Shown here one piece after another: positions 1 through 11,789 of a stretch of 64,000 nucleotides of DNA (positions are counted from its first letter, which is position 1; each line of letters opens with the position of its first letter). The DNA is from Trichaptum fuscoviolaceum. Lineage: Eukaryota > Basidiomycota > Agaricomycetes > Hymenochaetales > Trichaptaceae. Below the pieces are notes generated by a model. The model did not search any database. It saw only the letters and a program-made list of their open reading frames with translations, and was not told where the DNA came from. The position numbers and the translations under genes were made by a program. Location: the NCBI GenBank assembly GCA_910574455.1, contig CAJSYZ010000004.1:5094599-5158598 (forward strand), written 5' to 3'.

Positions 1-96
1 GCAGCACAGTCACCCTGAGAAAGTACGCTGTCGTCGATCCTCGCCTTGCAGAAAAAACAGGACTAAAGCAGATGACTCGAATGTATTGACCGAGTA

Positions 97-578
97 TCAG
101 TGATCGAAGATCCCGCCACTGTCATGCAGCATCCCCGTTTTCTCCGCGCAAGTGCGAGCCGAGCCGAACATGCAAAGACGACTGTCATTACACGAAACAC
201 CAGAAGAAAACATACCAGCGCTCAGTGACAGAAGACTGGAGGTTCGAATCGATAACAATGGTTGAATGAAAATTGCCAGCGGTTGTTCACCGAGGTGGAC
301 TGATCTGTCCGAGGTTAAGACATTCTTGTCCCGGAAAGTTGTATCTGGCCTTTGTAGGGATGCACAATTAGTCAGTAATTCCTTGTCCCGTGAGAATGAG
401 GAATTCAGGGGATTGGGAGCGGGCCAGTTAGACTGGAGGAAGGACCGGGTGGCGTCAGCAAGCTCAATCAAAGAGCACAGTATTCAGAGACACAACGAAG
501 ATATGACCAGTGCGAGGCGGAGCAAAGCAATAAAAGTGTCCGCAACGTAACAGAAAGAAGGGCGAGTAACGAGGACCA
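97..578 (-). CDS. Possible small hypothetical protein, unsupported
   Basis: Minus-strand reading starting at 578 gives a short hydrophobic, signal-peptide-like stretch (MVLVTRPSFCYVADTF..., leucine/isoleucine-rich) that stops after about 31 codons. A 124-residue open frame in a different phase follows down to 97. An intron would have to join them and I could not define one cleanly. The 124-residue part has five cysteines but no motif I recognise. It sits 160 bp downstream of the epsilon-COP stop codon on the same strand. It could equally be 3' flanking sequence that happens to be open. Confidence 0.2.
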
Positions 579-738
579 TCACCCGTGCTTTTTCTTGGAA
601 ACCATTGTACTATTGACCTGAGAATAGTCCACCGCCAAGCAAAGCAGCACGAGCGTCGCTACAGAAGACGGCGTTCCACGAAAAAAAAACTGCATTAACA
701 AGACGGTAAAAGAATAAAGTACTTGGTCGCAAGGAAAG

Positions 739-1848
739 CTATGCCCGGGTTGGAACTGCAAGTGCAGGAACCTCGAATTTTGATGCAAGATCGTCGAAGA
801 CCGAGCTCTTCTCGTTGATCTCGACAACCAGAGGATTGGAAGGGTATTTTGACGCAAGCCGTCTGGACGAAAGGTTAAGTTAAAAGAAACGCGACCAGGA
901 GTAAGGTCTACACACCCATACAATTCGTCCGCCTCACCCTTCTTCGCCTGGCCCAAACCCGCAGCAACGACACTCACGGACAAGGCCTCCTCATCTTCAC
1001 TATCCCTCAGCACCTCCTCCAGATCGGACTTCGCCTCTGTGACCTCCCCGCGCAGGAGACGTGTGACACTCCGCGCAGTGAGGAGGTGCGATGACGAGAG
1101 GCTCGGGTTCCCAAGCTGCTCGGAGTAGAACGAGGACGCGTTCTGGTATGCGTCGGAACCAGTGACGAGCCCAATGGAAGCCTCAATGCTCTGCAACAGC
1201 AGGTCGTCCTCAGCCCATTTGAGCGCGCTCTCGTACTCCTTCTTCGCGAGGTCTGGTCGGTCAATTGAGAGGTAGATTTGCACAATGAGTGATACGCTAA
1301 GAGTATCAATGTGAGCTGAAGTCGAAGGAACAATTGAGGAATTGGACATACGCTTCTAAGTTCTCCGAGCTTGAGCCTACACCGAGCGTCTCCAGCGCCT
1401 CTTCCACTTCACCTTCCCTCGCAAACGCCGTGCCCGCTAGCACACGCACCTGACCCCTCGCTGTCTCCGATACATCCACGTCATCACCTTCGATTTCCAC
1501 GCACAGGTCGCGCAGCTCCTCCAGCGCAGTGTCCTTCTCGTCTGCACCACTCGGCGCTGCCTCGACGTACCGCGCCAGAGCTCGCGCTGCCTTCAATGGG
1601 AACGATTCTGTATCTTCTGGAATGAGGTCTGCTGCTGTTTTTGCTTGTCCGAGAGCTATCAGGGCGCGGGCTTTGTACAGTAGGAAAGGAGCGGATTCGG
1701 TGGAAGAAGATTCGGGGAGCGTTAGTTCTGCGATACTCTTGTACGCGCCTGTATAAAAGTTAGTCAGGACGATGTTGAGTTTATTATTGTCTGCAAGCTC
1801 ACCAAGAGTAAATTGTTGCTTTACATGATATAAATCTGAGGAATCCAT
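739..1848 (-). CDS. SEC28: Coatomer subunit epsilon (epsilon-COP)
   Basis: Three exons on the minus strand: 1848-1352, 1296-916 and 862-739, with GT-AG introns of 55 and 53 bp. Joined length is 1002 nt (333 residues), in frame throughout. The protein opens MDSSDLYHVKQQFTLG and has the alpha-helical, TPR-like layout of epsilon-COP. The conserved block reading SLIVQIYLSIDRPDLAKKEY is created exactly by the first splice. The C-terminus ends EVPALAVPTRA. Epsilon-COP stabilises alpha-COP in the COPI coat for Golgi-to-ER retrograde transport. Length is slightly above the usual roughly 300 residues. No frameshift or premature stop is seen, so this copy looks functional, unlike the beta'-COP fragment at 14.0 kb. 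It diverges from the CLPB-like gene, sharing a 1.1-kb upstream region. Confidence 0.93.
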
Positions 1849-2961
1849 GTTCTGTTGCGGGCAGAGGTACGAAGCGCAGCTTCAAGTTCAAGTGCTCTAC
1901 GTGGCAGGCTGTTTAGAGACAAGTACTGTATACTAAAGTTTCAGAATGTTATCTTCGACGATAATAACATGTCATTGAACTCACTACCAACGTCAATGGA
2001 AGATACGAAAGATGCTCAAAGGTTTGATTGGAGTGATTTATAATTGAAGTGATTTACTGTACAACATAACAAACTGCAACTTGAAGTTGAGACTACAAAC
2101 GCATACTATTCCCACGAATAGTATTCACATAAACTTACTTCAACTTGTCTACTAAGAAACTTTTGTCCTGAACCACCATCCACCTCCGCAATATATCCTT
2201 GACCGGACTTCGAGTTCTAGTTATTCTGCTCCTCCTCATGAGCTGAAGTTCTGTGGCCAGAGGCTCTGATCATCACGCCTCGTGCAAGAAATCTACAATG
2301 TGTCTCCTTACGAGTTCGCTTCCCACTAGCCCAGCAAAAGATCTCAGTTTATCTCAGCTTTCAAAGAAAGCTGTGTCTTTACCTTATTCTCCGAAATGAG
2401 TTTCATCTTATCGATACCACTCGCTATTTCAGCATATTAGTCGACCTGTGCACTGATCAGGAATAGGCGCCCATACATATACAGTAGCTGTGTACTACCC
2501 TTGATGCTGCTCCATCGTGTGCAATGCATGTTCGGCGAGTCATCAGAAACTATATTCTCAAGGCTATTCAAGTCATGTCTAACGGGACCTTCAAAACAAT
2601 AGGTGATCGGAATTTACCTTGAACACTATACAAGTTGTAGATGCCACACTGATTACAGTCAGGTCGCGTATGTACAATAAACACCGGTCCTGTACGAACC
2701 GTACTACCGATGCGCCCATTGCGCATCGCTTTCTTCACGTGTTGGGGCACACTGTCTATCGAGGCTGGGTAGCCAGGATATGCATTGATGCATCTTGACT
2801 CCGTACATACCTTACGCAGACACCCGGCTGATATATGCGTTCATACAACAATCTGGAATTTCACACTGCCTCGTTTCCATCATTCACCCGGTTAGCGATG
2901 GCACTATAACACTGGCATCTATGTTCGGGCGATGCAGCTTCTCTAAACTCTCCCGTATACA
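1849..2961. other. Divergent intergenic region
   Basis: This stretch lies between the start codons of epsilon-COP (minus) and the CLPB-like gene (plus). It contains only short chance ORFs. Both promoters must lie here, but I could not pick out a specific control element. Confidence 0.5.
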
Positions 2962-5944
2962 ATGCTCGACTCTCCCCCACTTCCTACCATCGACAAGATG
3001 TCGGCTCCGGCCGTATCCGCGCAGCTGGTAGGACTCTTCGCGGAGCTCATCCAAGGCTGCTCGTACCTAGGAGGACAGATACGTTCCGACGTTGACGAGC
3101 TGAAAGCCCGGCTAACGAATCTAGAAAAGGCCCAAGATACCTCCCTACCTGTCAAAATCGAACCAGAGAATCTTGAAGTAACCCCCTTGCTTAGTGCACA
3201 CCGCCAGCTCCTCCGAGCCATTGTGCGCAATGACATCGAGCTCGTCAAAAGGTACGCCGAAAATGTGCGTGGACTGAAAGGTGTAATTCTGGAACTAACT
3301 TTTCCCAACAGCACCCTGAAAGCCAGCTCGCGGCTCGCCAGCACACGCCATGCGAACGGGTGGTATCCCATCCATGCAGCCGTTCTAACTGGAAACCTCG
3401 ACATGGTCAAGCTTATCCTCGAAAAATGCGACGGAGACGCCCTCACATATACCGATTCCTGGGAGTACGAAACCGATTCCCCGACGCCCGCAGAATTCCT
3501 GCTGAGAGAAGAAGAGCTCGGCAAGAAGGCAAAACTAACGAAGACAAAGGACTGCACGGCGCTGCACTTCGCATGCTGGACAGGGAATATCGACATTATC
3601 AAGTATCTCGTTGAACGTGGGGCCTCGTATGAAGCAGGAGACTATGCAGGCCACGAGCCGCACGAGTATTTTGATCTCATTGAGCACGCCGATGCGTTAA
3701 GCCAATATCATGAATTGAACAGACTTTGGGCGAATAGGGACTGGGAATTCCGGGAAGGTACGAAATCGTTTTTGATTCGCAATGGAAGCATTGCAATTGA
3801 TTTCCCTAAAATTTCAGCCTCGTTCGACGACTGCAAAACGGCGTTGAGGAGTAGGAACCTTTGGTGGTTCAAGAAGTAAGTCGAAACCTGGCGTTAGAAT
3901 TCAGCTATCAGATCGCTCATATCACTTTCAGAATGATGCTAGCAAATCCGGAATTCGCGCAAAGGCTGACGTATTATGACTACTATCTGTTACACATGGC
4001 AACCATTCACCAGCTTCCGAAGTTCGTGGAGGTAGTACTTGAGGCCGACAAAACCGTCATTAACCAGAAAGATTGTCGTTCGAACTACAGCTCTGATGCC
4101 TCGCATGTGTCCTTTTCGAACAATCAGTTTCCGCATCGGTTTGTCAAGGATGCAACAGCCTTGCATTACGCCTGCCTTTCTGGTAATCTGGAGATCATAG
4201 AGATTCTGCTCAAGGCTGGAGCGGACTGGACTCTGACTGACTGGAAGGATCGAACACCAGAGCAACTTATATTTGACAATCACGGAGATGATACCGAGGT
4301 CAAGGACGCGTACATCAAGCTCCGGGACGAAGAAGAAGCCAGAAGGAAAGCGAGGGCCGAGGAGGAGGAAGCTAGAAAGAAAGCGGAGGTTGAGGGAGAA
4401 AAGCAAAATGAGGGTGAGGACTCCAATGAAGAAGAGAAGGACGGCGACGGCGATGTCAAGGAGGCTGATGGGGAGGGCGAGGAGGAAAAGAAGGAGTCCG
4501 ACAACAAGTCGGAAAAGAATGATATTGAACCTGACTCTGACTCCGAGGAAGAGGACTCGAAAGACCCAGAGAAACCTACTAGTGCGTAATTGTCCAACGC
4601 ACAGTACGATTGAAAAATTTACAAACACAATTGAACCGTCCACACAGAACCACTTGAAGTAATCTTAGGTAACAAGGTTATAGGTCAACGAGGACCCATC
4701 CGAAGTGTTTCCAGTGCCATCCGGCTGCGGGAGAATGGCTGGGTAGACCCGGACCGGCCACTTGTCCTACTCTTTCTCGGGAGCTCAGGTGTAGGCAAAA
4801 CGGAGCTCGCGAAACAAGTCGCTCTGTACTTGCACGGGAAAGAATCGACGTCAACCCATCAAAGTGAGCTTGTGAACGAGATGGAACAGGAATGCGGCTT
4901 CATCCGTGTGGATATGAGCGAGTACCAGCAATCGCATACTGTAGCCAACTTGACTGGGTCTCCGAAAGGTTATGTTGTAAGTGTGGTTATTACAATTATT
5001 TCTTCTCTCTCTGAATAAGTCTTGGTTGTTTAGGGCTACGATGAAGGCGGGAACCTAACAGGTCAACTGAGAAAGAATCCGAAAGCAGTAGTACTTCTCG
5101 ATGAGATCGAGAAGGCTCACCCAGATGTACTCACTGTTTTCTTGCAAGTCTTCGACGACGGCCGAATAACTGATCCTAAGGTAAGTCATCCTCAGAAAAG
5201 AATCCTACCTTCAACAAGTGCTAATCCTGACCATCTAGGATGGAGTTGTCTACTGCAAAGACGCCATATTCATCATGACTTCCAACCTCGCAACCGAACA
5301 AATCAAACACAAATCTCCACTCTTGCGCAAACTTGTCGCCGAGACAGAAGCGCAGGGCAGGCCCGAGGAATATATACGTGTTATGAACCAATTCAATCGC
5401 GACATATATCCGCAGCTTAAGGCAAGATTAAAGCGGGATGAGTTCCTCGGACGCATCAACCAGATGGTTGTTTTCTTGCCGTTAGACAACGAAGAGATTT
5501 CAACTGTCATACATAAAGAGCTGGATGTTTGGAGAAGGAGGGCGGAAGAGAAGCATTCTATCAAGCTGAGCTGGTCCCGTGAAGGTTTGTCAATGCGACC
5601 TTCAAAACTTCAACTCAATTGACTGAAGGCGATATCATTTCGTAGCCGTAGAGAAGCTCACAAAGTCGTACGACGTTAACTTCGGGGTACGATCGGTCAT
5701 GCACGAAGTCCAGCGGATCGCAGTCCAGCTCGTCGCGGATGCGCACATTCGAGGCGAACTTAAAAAGGAGTACGTACTAACCATACTACTTTCCGTCATC
5801 AAAGATACCCACTTTAACTGTTTATTCTGACCCAGTTGGCTTGCATATCTAACCGTAAATGAGATCGGTGATGTCGTCCTACAATCGGCGAACCCCTCAG
5901 AATGTGTCAAGATAAGAAGAGGTTGTAGATTTTTCTTGTTTTGA
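2962..5944 (+). CDS. Ankyrin-repeat AAA+ disaggregase, CLPB/SKD3-like
   Basis: Seven exons: 2962-3875, 3932-4581, 4648-4976, 5034-5180, 5239-5584, 5646-5769 and 5836-5944. All introns are GT-AG of 56-66 bp, and the joined length of 2619 nt is in frame (872 residues). Ankyrin repeats start near residues 132 ([19 protein letters not shown]), 196 ([13 protein letters not shown]) and 379 ([18 protein letters not shown]). A Glu/Lys/Asp-rich linker covers about 435-520. One AAA+ module of the ClpB second-ring type follows: Walker [11 protein letters not shown] (~566), Walker [15 protein letters not shown] (~650), MTSNLA sensor 1, RRDEFLGRI and the sensor-2 region [10 protein letters not shown]. This is the architecture of human CLPB (SKD3), a mitochondrial intermembrane-space disaggregase. 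I see no obvious mitochondrial presequence, so location is inferred only. An alternative start is ATG 2998. Confidence 0.9.
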
Positions 5945-6875
5945 GCGCAGTGTTCCTCGATGTTCCTCAGCTTCAAATTATTGCCTGTATTGCATCATGT
6001 ATCCATCATCATATTGCAACATACGTTTCTGATCTTCTCAAGGTGCAAGCCTGCGCAGCACAAGAATATCTCAGGAATTCCAAGTGGCAGGCGCGGTCCA
6101 ATGCTAAGCGCAGCAGCGAAGATTTTGTTACAACAAATAGAGTATATATTCTAATAGGCCGAAGCAGTGATAACCAGCCACTCTTCGTGTGTATGGTAGG
6201 TCACAGTCCTACAGAGCGAGGCAAGAGTGGCAAGAGCAGAATGTCCAGGAGCGGTGGTCGTCATTGCAGTCTTGGGAGGAGTCTTTGCGCGGAGAGCTGG
6301 AATTGTGAGCGCGAGAATGTATGTGCGTAGTGGGCAACCTTGACACAGACGAGACTGAGCCTGGCCTAGGTGCAGTCTGTCTAGTGAAACCTTGCAGCAT
6401 TAGATCTGGCCTAGATCTGCAGCTGATGAGTGGGTCGATTGACTGGTCGCCGCTTAGATTCCGTTGCTAGACTTGAGACTCTTGAGACCTCAGGACGGGG
6501 TGGCTCTACTCTTGATGACTTCTTTAATGCTTTGCTTTCTTGGGATATGTGGCTGCTGATCGCTTTTGATCACTGTTACAAGAAGTTAGGATGTCGACGT
6601 GAGACAAGAGAAAGGTGCACGTACGATCTCAAATAGAAGCAGCAAGTAGCAAATGTCGTGCAACACGGGACTTGACACAACGCTTGCCAGGATCCTTGTG
6701 GAAGGAAACTGGCAAACAAGGGGGTGCTTGGCACTAGCCCGACAGATCGCATGTATCGTACGTCACTGACAGGCGAATGTCAGAAAGCCGAGGAACTGTC
6801 GTGGATGAAGCAGCAGGCGTATGATTAACGAGGTTGCTCAATGGACGCAAACTTGGGTGCGTCGGTAACTGCACC
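5945..6875. other. Intergenic, no gene seen
   Basis: This stretch is 3' flanking DNA of the CLPB-like gene. Open frames here are short and lack composition or motifs suggesting coding function. Confidence 0.5.
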
Positions 6876-7128
6876 AGGATGGTTGTCGAAAACTATATGG
6901 CAAACTTCCTACATAGACTGAGGGTGAGAAAGATAGCAAGCAGATAAGATTGTAAACGCTCACGTTTTCAGAAGTGGTCTGCCACTTAACAGATTGGACC
7001 CAGGATGGTGGATATCTGGGTGGCAACTTCCTACACTGCGTCTGAGGGTGAGAATGGTATTCAAGACCAGAAGAAGAATAAACTCACGGTTTCGGAAGGG
7101 GAACTGCCGTCCAAGCTAATGGACGCGA
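6876..7128 (+). repeat. Imperfect tandem duplication with intron-like units
   Basis: Two diverged copies of about 126 bp lie head to tail (6876-7001 and 7002-7128). Both contain AGGATGGT, then TGGCAA-ACTTCCTACA, then a GAGGGTGAGAA donor-like site. Each next has a CTCACG branch-like element and an acceptor-like TTTC(A/G)G before GAAG.GG. Copy A therefore looks like exon-intron-exon (intron about 6910-6980), while copy B has lost the terminal CAG (CGG). A third, weaker copy may follow to about 7200. The parental gene is not recognisable. Confidence 0.55.
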
Positions 7129-7388
7129 GGCGTACACTAACTCTACGGTTCAGCATGCGATTGAGGGTTAAAGAAAAGACCTGCTTACGATTGAAGAAAA
7201 AGCCTCTGCTATACTGGCAATGTGGAGCTGACAACTTAATTGCCCCGCAATTCAGCCCCCTCAAGAATCGTGATGGAGGATATGCTGGCTCGGCGGAGGC
7301 AAAGGCGTAGATTGATGAGTGACAAATCGATGGACGGTCGTCCGGGGTGCATCGGAAGCAGCACCCTAAGCAGTTCGCGCAGGAGCGT

Positions 7389-7409
7389 CGAAGGAGGCAA
7401 ATCAGTTGA
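7389..7409 (+). repeat. Minisatellite unit GAAGGAGGCAAATCAGT, left of the Pack-type element
   Basis: A single GAAGGAGGCAAATCAGTTGA unit stands immediately left of the TIR element. Three more units (about 18 bp period) stand immediately right of it at 10343-10400. The element therefore appears to have inserted into a short tandem array, leaving units on both sides. Confidence 0.7.
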
Positions 7410-10338
7410 CGATCACCACATACCATACGATGCAACGTATGTTGTCAGGACGGCACATCGGATAGTTACCATATATAGACATGTATCGGATAACTTACCT
7501 ATTCAGGGAATCTTTTTTTCACTTACGGCTACTTAAGGTTACTTAAACGGTCTGAAATTTCCGGAAGCCCTGGGTTGTAAAATTCTACTGATTTACTGAT
7601 TTCAAGTATGTGGTTTCATTATTCAGGAAGGGACAAAGGAAAGTCGCTACCAAACAAATAAGGAGGCAAAGCAGTGAACTTTCCCCACAGGGCTCGAGGC
7701 TCCCGACCGTCCTCCGCTTGCGGCTGACAATGGGCATCATGGCCTGGAGACTTCCGCAGGTGTTCCGTTCTTCTGCTCAAATCGCCCTCCACCATCTTCT
7801 CCTCGAGCTCGACTTCATCCTCCTTGTCCTCCCTCGACGCCTGATTGTTAGGAATCGGGCTCGCTTCAAATTCTGCGCACGCGTGCCAGACCTTGACGTG
7901 GCCACTCAAGCGCACAAGGCGCTCATACAGATCCCTCGTACGCTGTCGCTCGCCCTGCTCAAACTCAAAATTGATTTACGCCTTCCAGAGGTTTTCGCGG
8001 TACGTCAGCGGCTGCTGCGATGTGCCGAGTTCAAATATGGCTCGCGCTCGAGAATAGTCCGCGAGCGCCGCCTCGAACTGGACGACTTGGATCCAGGCCG
8101 AGGAGTTCGTTGGATCGTATTCAATGTACTTTTCGTTGAGCGTCCGCAAGCGGTCAAACTCTCGGAGCTGAAAGATAATGTCAGCAAACCATGCAAATAA
8201 TAAGAGCAAATGTAGTAACGTCGAGCCTTTGAAGAGCTTTTCCTTAGGACACATGCCGATTGCAGCACCGAGCAATTTGCGTGCTGCGGGTAGATCATCA
8301 AGTCGCCGGACCTCGAAGTTCGCAAACAAGAACCACAGCTTCGCGAAAGTGTATGGCTTGTGGGGGACCACTTGTAACGCTGTTCGGTATACTTGCCGTG
8401 TTTGATCATAATCCTGCGTGGGTGGCTATTAGCACTTGCAAAAAAAGAGATATGAAAGAACACCAGATTTTGGTATCCACTTCTTCAAACAATGCATAGA
8501 CTAGACACAGGAAGATGTATCGTCTCCAGTGACGCTTCAAGTCACCGGGGGGTATTTGCGCAACAGCTCGCTCGTAAACTTCACGAACCCGGTTTATCGC
8601 GCATTCTATCTCTTCCTCCCGAAGTGACCTCAGTGACTTCCAAGCGAGCATAGTCAATCCATATGTCGTAATTGTAACCGTTGTACGCAAGTTCTTCCTT
8701 ATATTGGATCCTCTTTTCCCCCAGAACAGTGGTTTCAAGGGTGTTCGCTGCTTTTCGAACTTGGCATAGGTAGCATAGAGTGCCTGGGACTTGGAGCGAG
8801 GTAATCTGTCCAGCGCGAACTACGAGGGTTTAAAACTTAGAAGCACATAAGCTTGGGGAGAGTGCGAACCTTGTAGATTACCCTAGCTCAGTTGTACTCC
8901 TTCAACTGTGTTTTCATCTTCGTAAAAGCGCTAAACACCGCCTGTGCCTTCTCAATTTGTTCCGCATCATCACCAAGAACTCCAGTAGCAGACTCCGAGC
9001 CAAACTGGTGCTTGTCCGTCATGCATCTGTGCTCTGGGTGTTAGTAAATATCACATAAATCTGAGCTATAAAACACACCTTAGGATCTCCGATGTTGCCT
9101 GGAATGGCCGTTACAGTTGAGATAATTTAGTTGATGCCGAACAAGACATAGTAGAACGTCAGAATGGCAGACGTACCGCGGACGGACTTGAGCGTTTGTC
9201 AGGGACTGTGGGAATAACGCGGTCTTGTGACTGACAAAACAATGACGCGTCAGTCATGTGAAATAGTTAGGGCAGGCTTGTAAACACCAAATATGGCAAT
9301 CCGGGAACGACCGAAGCCTCCCCGAAATACGGCACGAAAATAAACACTTAAGGCTTCGTTAAGAAGAATTTGAGTCTTTCCTTTCCCCCCTTGCCCCTCT
9401 GCATTTGGATACAGCGGCCTTCGGGCTCTATGTATCCAAATGGCACGACAGGAACACTCTTTGCGAGTCGTCCTCGTCTGTCGCAGCAGATTTACCCCTC
9501 CGCCGCTCTTGGTCTGCCATCCCAAACCAGCTCAGCCAAGTCTCTTCGTCAAGCGTATGTCTTGGGTTGCGCGCAACCACAGGTAAGTCTCTTTCGTTTC
9601 TGTGGGTCATACATTTGAAGGAATCGCGTGAGCTTCCTGTTGCCGTGCTCACTCGCCCTTTTCAGAGACAATGCACAACACTGCGCACTCTCGAACTCTC
9701 CAATGCCGCCTTCTCGTTCTCGCTCTCGCCGCCCGTTTTCCGCGTCCACGAATACTCAAAAAACTATGTTCTCAGTCCTTCGTCTGTCTTGCATTGCTCG
9801 CTGCATCCTCCTTTCCAATCAAATTCAGGTTCTCAAGTACGGTTAGTGCTTCAATCCGTTGTTCCTGTTATCTGCTCACAACTCAGTACCTTTCTCCCTC
9901 TCTCTCGCACAGCCTATACGATGTGCACCCAAGAATGTTGTCTATGGCAATAACTGTGAGTAATATTTTTTGTATAACTTAAGTAACTTCACTTACTGAT
10001 TTAACATCTATTACTTTTTTGTGCATTCATTTGATGACATACTTTGTATTTGAAATGTATATTTGTATTTGCATTGGATATTCATTTAAATCCGATATTT
10101 GTATTGAATCCGATACCTGTGTTGTATCCGATACTTGTATTTAAATCTGATAATAATACTAAAATCTAATCTCCATCACCTGTACCTGTGCCAAATTAAG
10201 TCTGAGAACAACCTTCCAAATTGGGACCTGTATCCGATGTACCCTACAATACATGCCATAATGCATTTCCTTATATGGCAATTTATCCGATGTGCTGTCC
10301 TGACAAGATCCGTTGCATCGTATGAAATGAGGTGCCTG
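7410..10338. mobile_element. Non-autonomous TIR element carrying a Clf1 fragment (Pack-type)
   Basis: Terminal inverted repeats are visible at 7414-7464 and 10284-10334 (51 nt each, about 45 of 51 matching, including GATGCAAC and TGTCAGGAC). Subterminal ATCGGATA/TATCCGAT motifs repeat inside both ends (about 7480-7490 and 10080-10230). A 7-bp direct repeat CAGTTGA flanks the unit (7403-7409 and 10339-10345). No transposase is encoded. The cargo is a minus-strand Clf1/Crooked-neck pseudogene (about 7690-9000), while 9000-10280 is AT-rich non-coding DNA. TIR plus short TSD plus subterminal repeats suggests hAT or Mutator mobilisation; the superfamily is not settled. Confidence 0.7.
7690..9005 (-). 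pseudogene. CLF1: Pre-mRNA splicing factor Clf1/Crooked-neck (HAT repeat) pseudogene
   Basis: Reading on the minus strand recovers a colinear run of HAT-repeat blocks: EQIEKAQAVFSAFTKMKTQL (~8930), [20 protein letters not shown] (~8790), [16 protein letters not shown] (~8660), EVYERAVAQIPPGDLKRHW (~8560), [20 protein letters not shown] (~8330), [19 protein letters not shown] (~8150), [14 protein letters not shown] (~8030) and ERLVRLSGHVKVW (~7900). Introns are still visible. Disabling changes are a TGA after KEYN (~8900), a frameshift after DYARLEV (~8625) and a TAA after ENLWKA (~7977). The N-terminal half is absent. Clf1 is an NTC-associated splicing scaffold normally essential for growth, so an intact copy must exist elsewhere. 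Confidence 0.85.
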
Positions 10339-10342
10339 CAGT

Positions 10343-10400
10343 TGAAGGAGGCAAATCAGTCGAAGGAGGCAAATCAGTAAAGGAGGCGAATCAGTCGAAG
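10343..10400 (+). repeat. Short tandem array GGAGGC(A/G)AATCAGT x3
   Basis: Three consecutive units of about 18 bp (GAAGGAGGCAAATCAGTC, then AAAGGAGGCGAATCAGTC) start directly after the right end of the 7410-10338 element. They match the single unit on the left flank. Confidence 0.8.
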
Positions 10401-11025
10401 AGTAGCACAAGAACAAAGCGGACGTTTTGGGGGTTGGAGTGCTTGAGTATCGAGAACTGGGCTAGTCTTTCCACTGATCGGGTGGCACGGACAGCGAGAA
10501 CAAGAGTACTTTCTATTGAGGTTCAAAGGTCGAATGGAAGGTAGTGTCAAGCAGACACCACTCGAGTCAAATGGTGCAGATAGTGACGAAGCAGAGAGCC
10601 TGAATGGCTGGAACACGATGGGCGAAGTATAAGCGGAGTTGGAGTGGTTGGAGAGCTGTAAATGGCTGATGAGTTTGTCGTTGCAAAGTTCCTTGGAAGT
10701 AATAAGACGTGAGCAAAGAGAAACAAGAGAAAAGAATAGCACATACCATGTCAGGTTACCCGATCACTGGCATCCCAAGCCATGGCAAGTACTAGCACTT
10801 GACTTGGTAGCTGGTAATATCACTGACATATGGGGTTGTCCTTTGAGTGGCTTCTCATCGGACGAATAAAGATCTCCAATGGCATCAGTTTCCGCAAAGA
10901 TACTTATAATCCCGTCGGTCTGGGATTAATCTTTGGTTGGGTCACAGTCAGGTGGGCTGTAGGAGAGCTCCGGTTCTCCAGTTGACATAGCGCACCCGAC
11001 AACTATCTGCATCTCGAGAATGATG
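10401..11025. other. Intergenic, no gene seen
   Basis: This stretch lies between the minisatellite and the Tc1/mariner-like MITE. Open frames on both strands are short and unrecognised. Confidence 0.45.
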
Positions 11026-11027
11026 TA

Positions 11028-11787
11028 CACAGGGTTACCAAAAGTGACGGTCACCCCTCAAAAACATGTTTTTGTACATTATCTTATTGTCAACACATTA
11101 TTTGCACTTGCAAAAATTTGGCAAGCATACGAATGCTGATCACTATGTCTATGTGAAGTTTCAAGATATTCTGTGATGCCAATCTTGTTCAATGAGATAT
11201 CTTCAATCTGAAGATTTAGCCTAAATTCACACTATTTCCAACATTTTAGAGAGGCTGGAGATACAACCAATGCCCCAACAGATGTGAAACTTTTCTAACG
11301 TGAATGAATAGGTAGTGGCATGCATGCATGATTTTACAGGATTTTTAAGGTCACTTGTTGTGAGGTAGGAGGCCAATGTCTGATTTTTACGAAAATTAAT
11401 ACTGAAATCTGGTTAAAATGACATTTGTTTTGCATATATGCGGCATAAACTACTAACTAGCAACACAAAAATTATTGTAAAATCAGACAAGATATCTTTA
11501 ATCTCAATGGTAAAGCGTGCAAATTTCTGGAAGGAATGAAAAACAAAAATCTGTTGTAAATTGAGGATAATGGTCTAGAATTTGTCTAATTTAATCATTT
11601 TACAAGAACTTTGTTATCATCTTTTTTCTTCTTTGACAGAAGCTATCAACCTCATATTTCTCATACACAATGCTACAGTATGGTGTATAGTATGGAAATA
11701 TTTTTGAGTATTAACAGCAATTTAAAGTAGAGAAAAGTGCAAAACATTGGATTTACGGGGGTGACCATCACTTTTGGTAACCCTGTG
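11028..11787. mobile_element. Tc1/mariner-like MITE, 760 bp
   Basis: The ends are inverted repeats: both begin CACAGGGTTACCAAAAGTGA and continue (C/T)GGTCACCCC, with 1 mismatch in 30. TA dinucleotides flank both ends (11026-11027 and 11788-11789), the TSD expected of Tc1/mariner transposition. The interior is AT-rich with no open frame, so it is non-autonomous. Confidence 0.82.
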
Positions 11788-11789
11788 TA

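Noticed and set aside
4273..4662. Arg/Lys-rich plus-strand frame and Ser-rich minus-strand frame
   Set aside because: They are alternative readings of the acidic Glu/Lys linker of the CLPB-like protein.
10069..10155. Repeated ATCCGATA words suggesting a CRISPR-like array
   Set aside because: Spacing and units are irregular and the host is a eukaryote. They are subterminal repeats of the 7410-10338 element.
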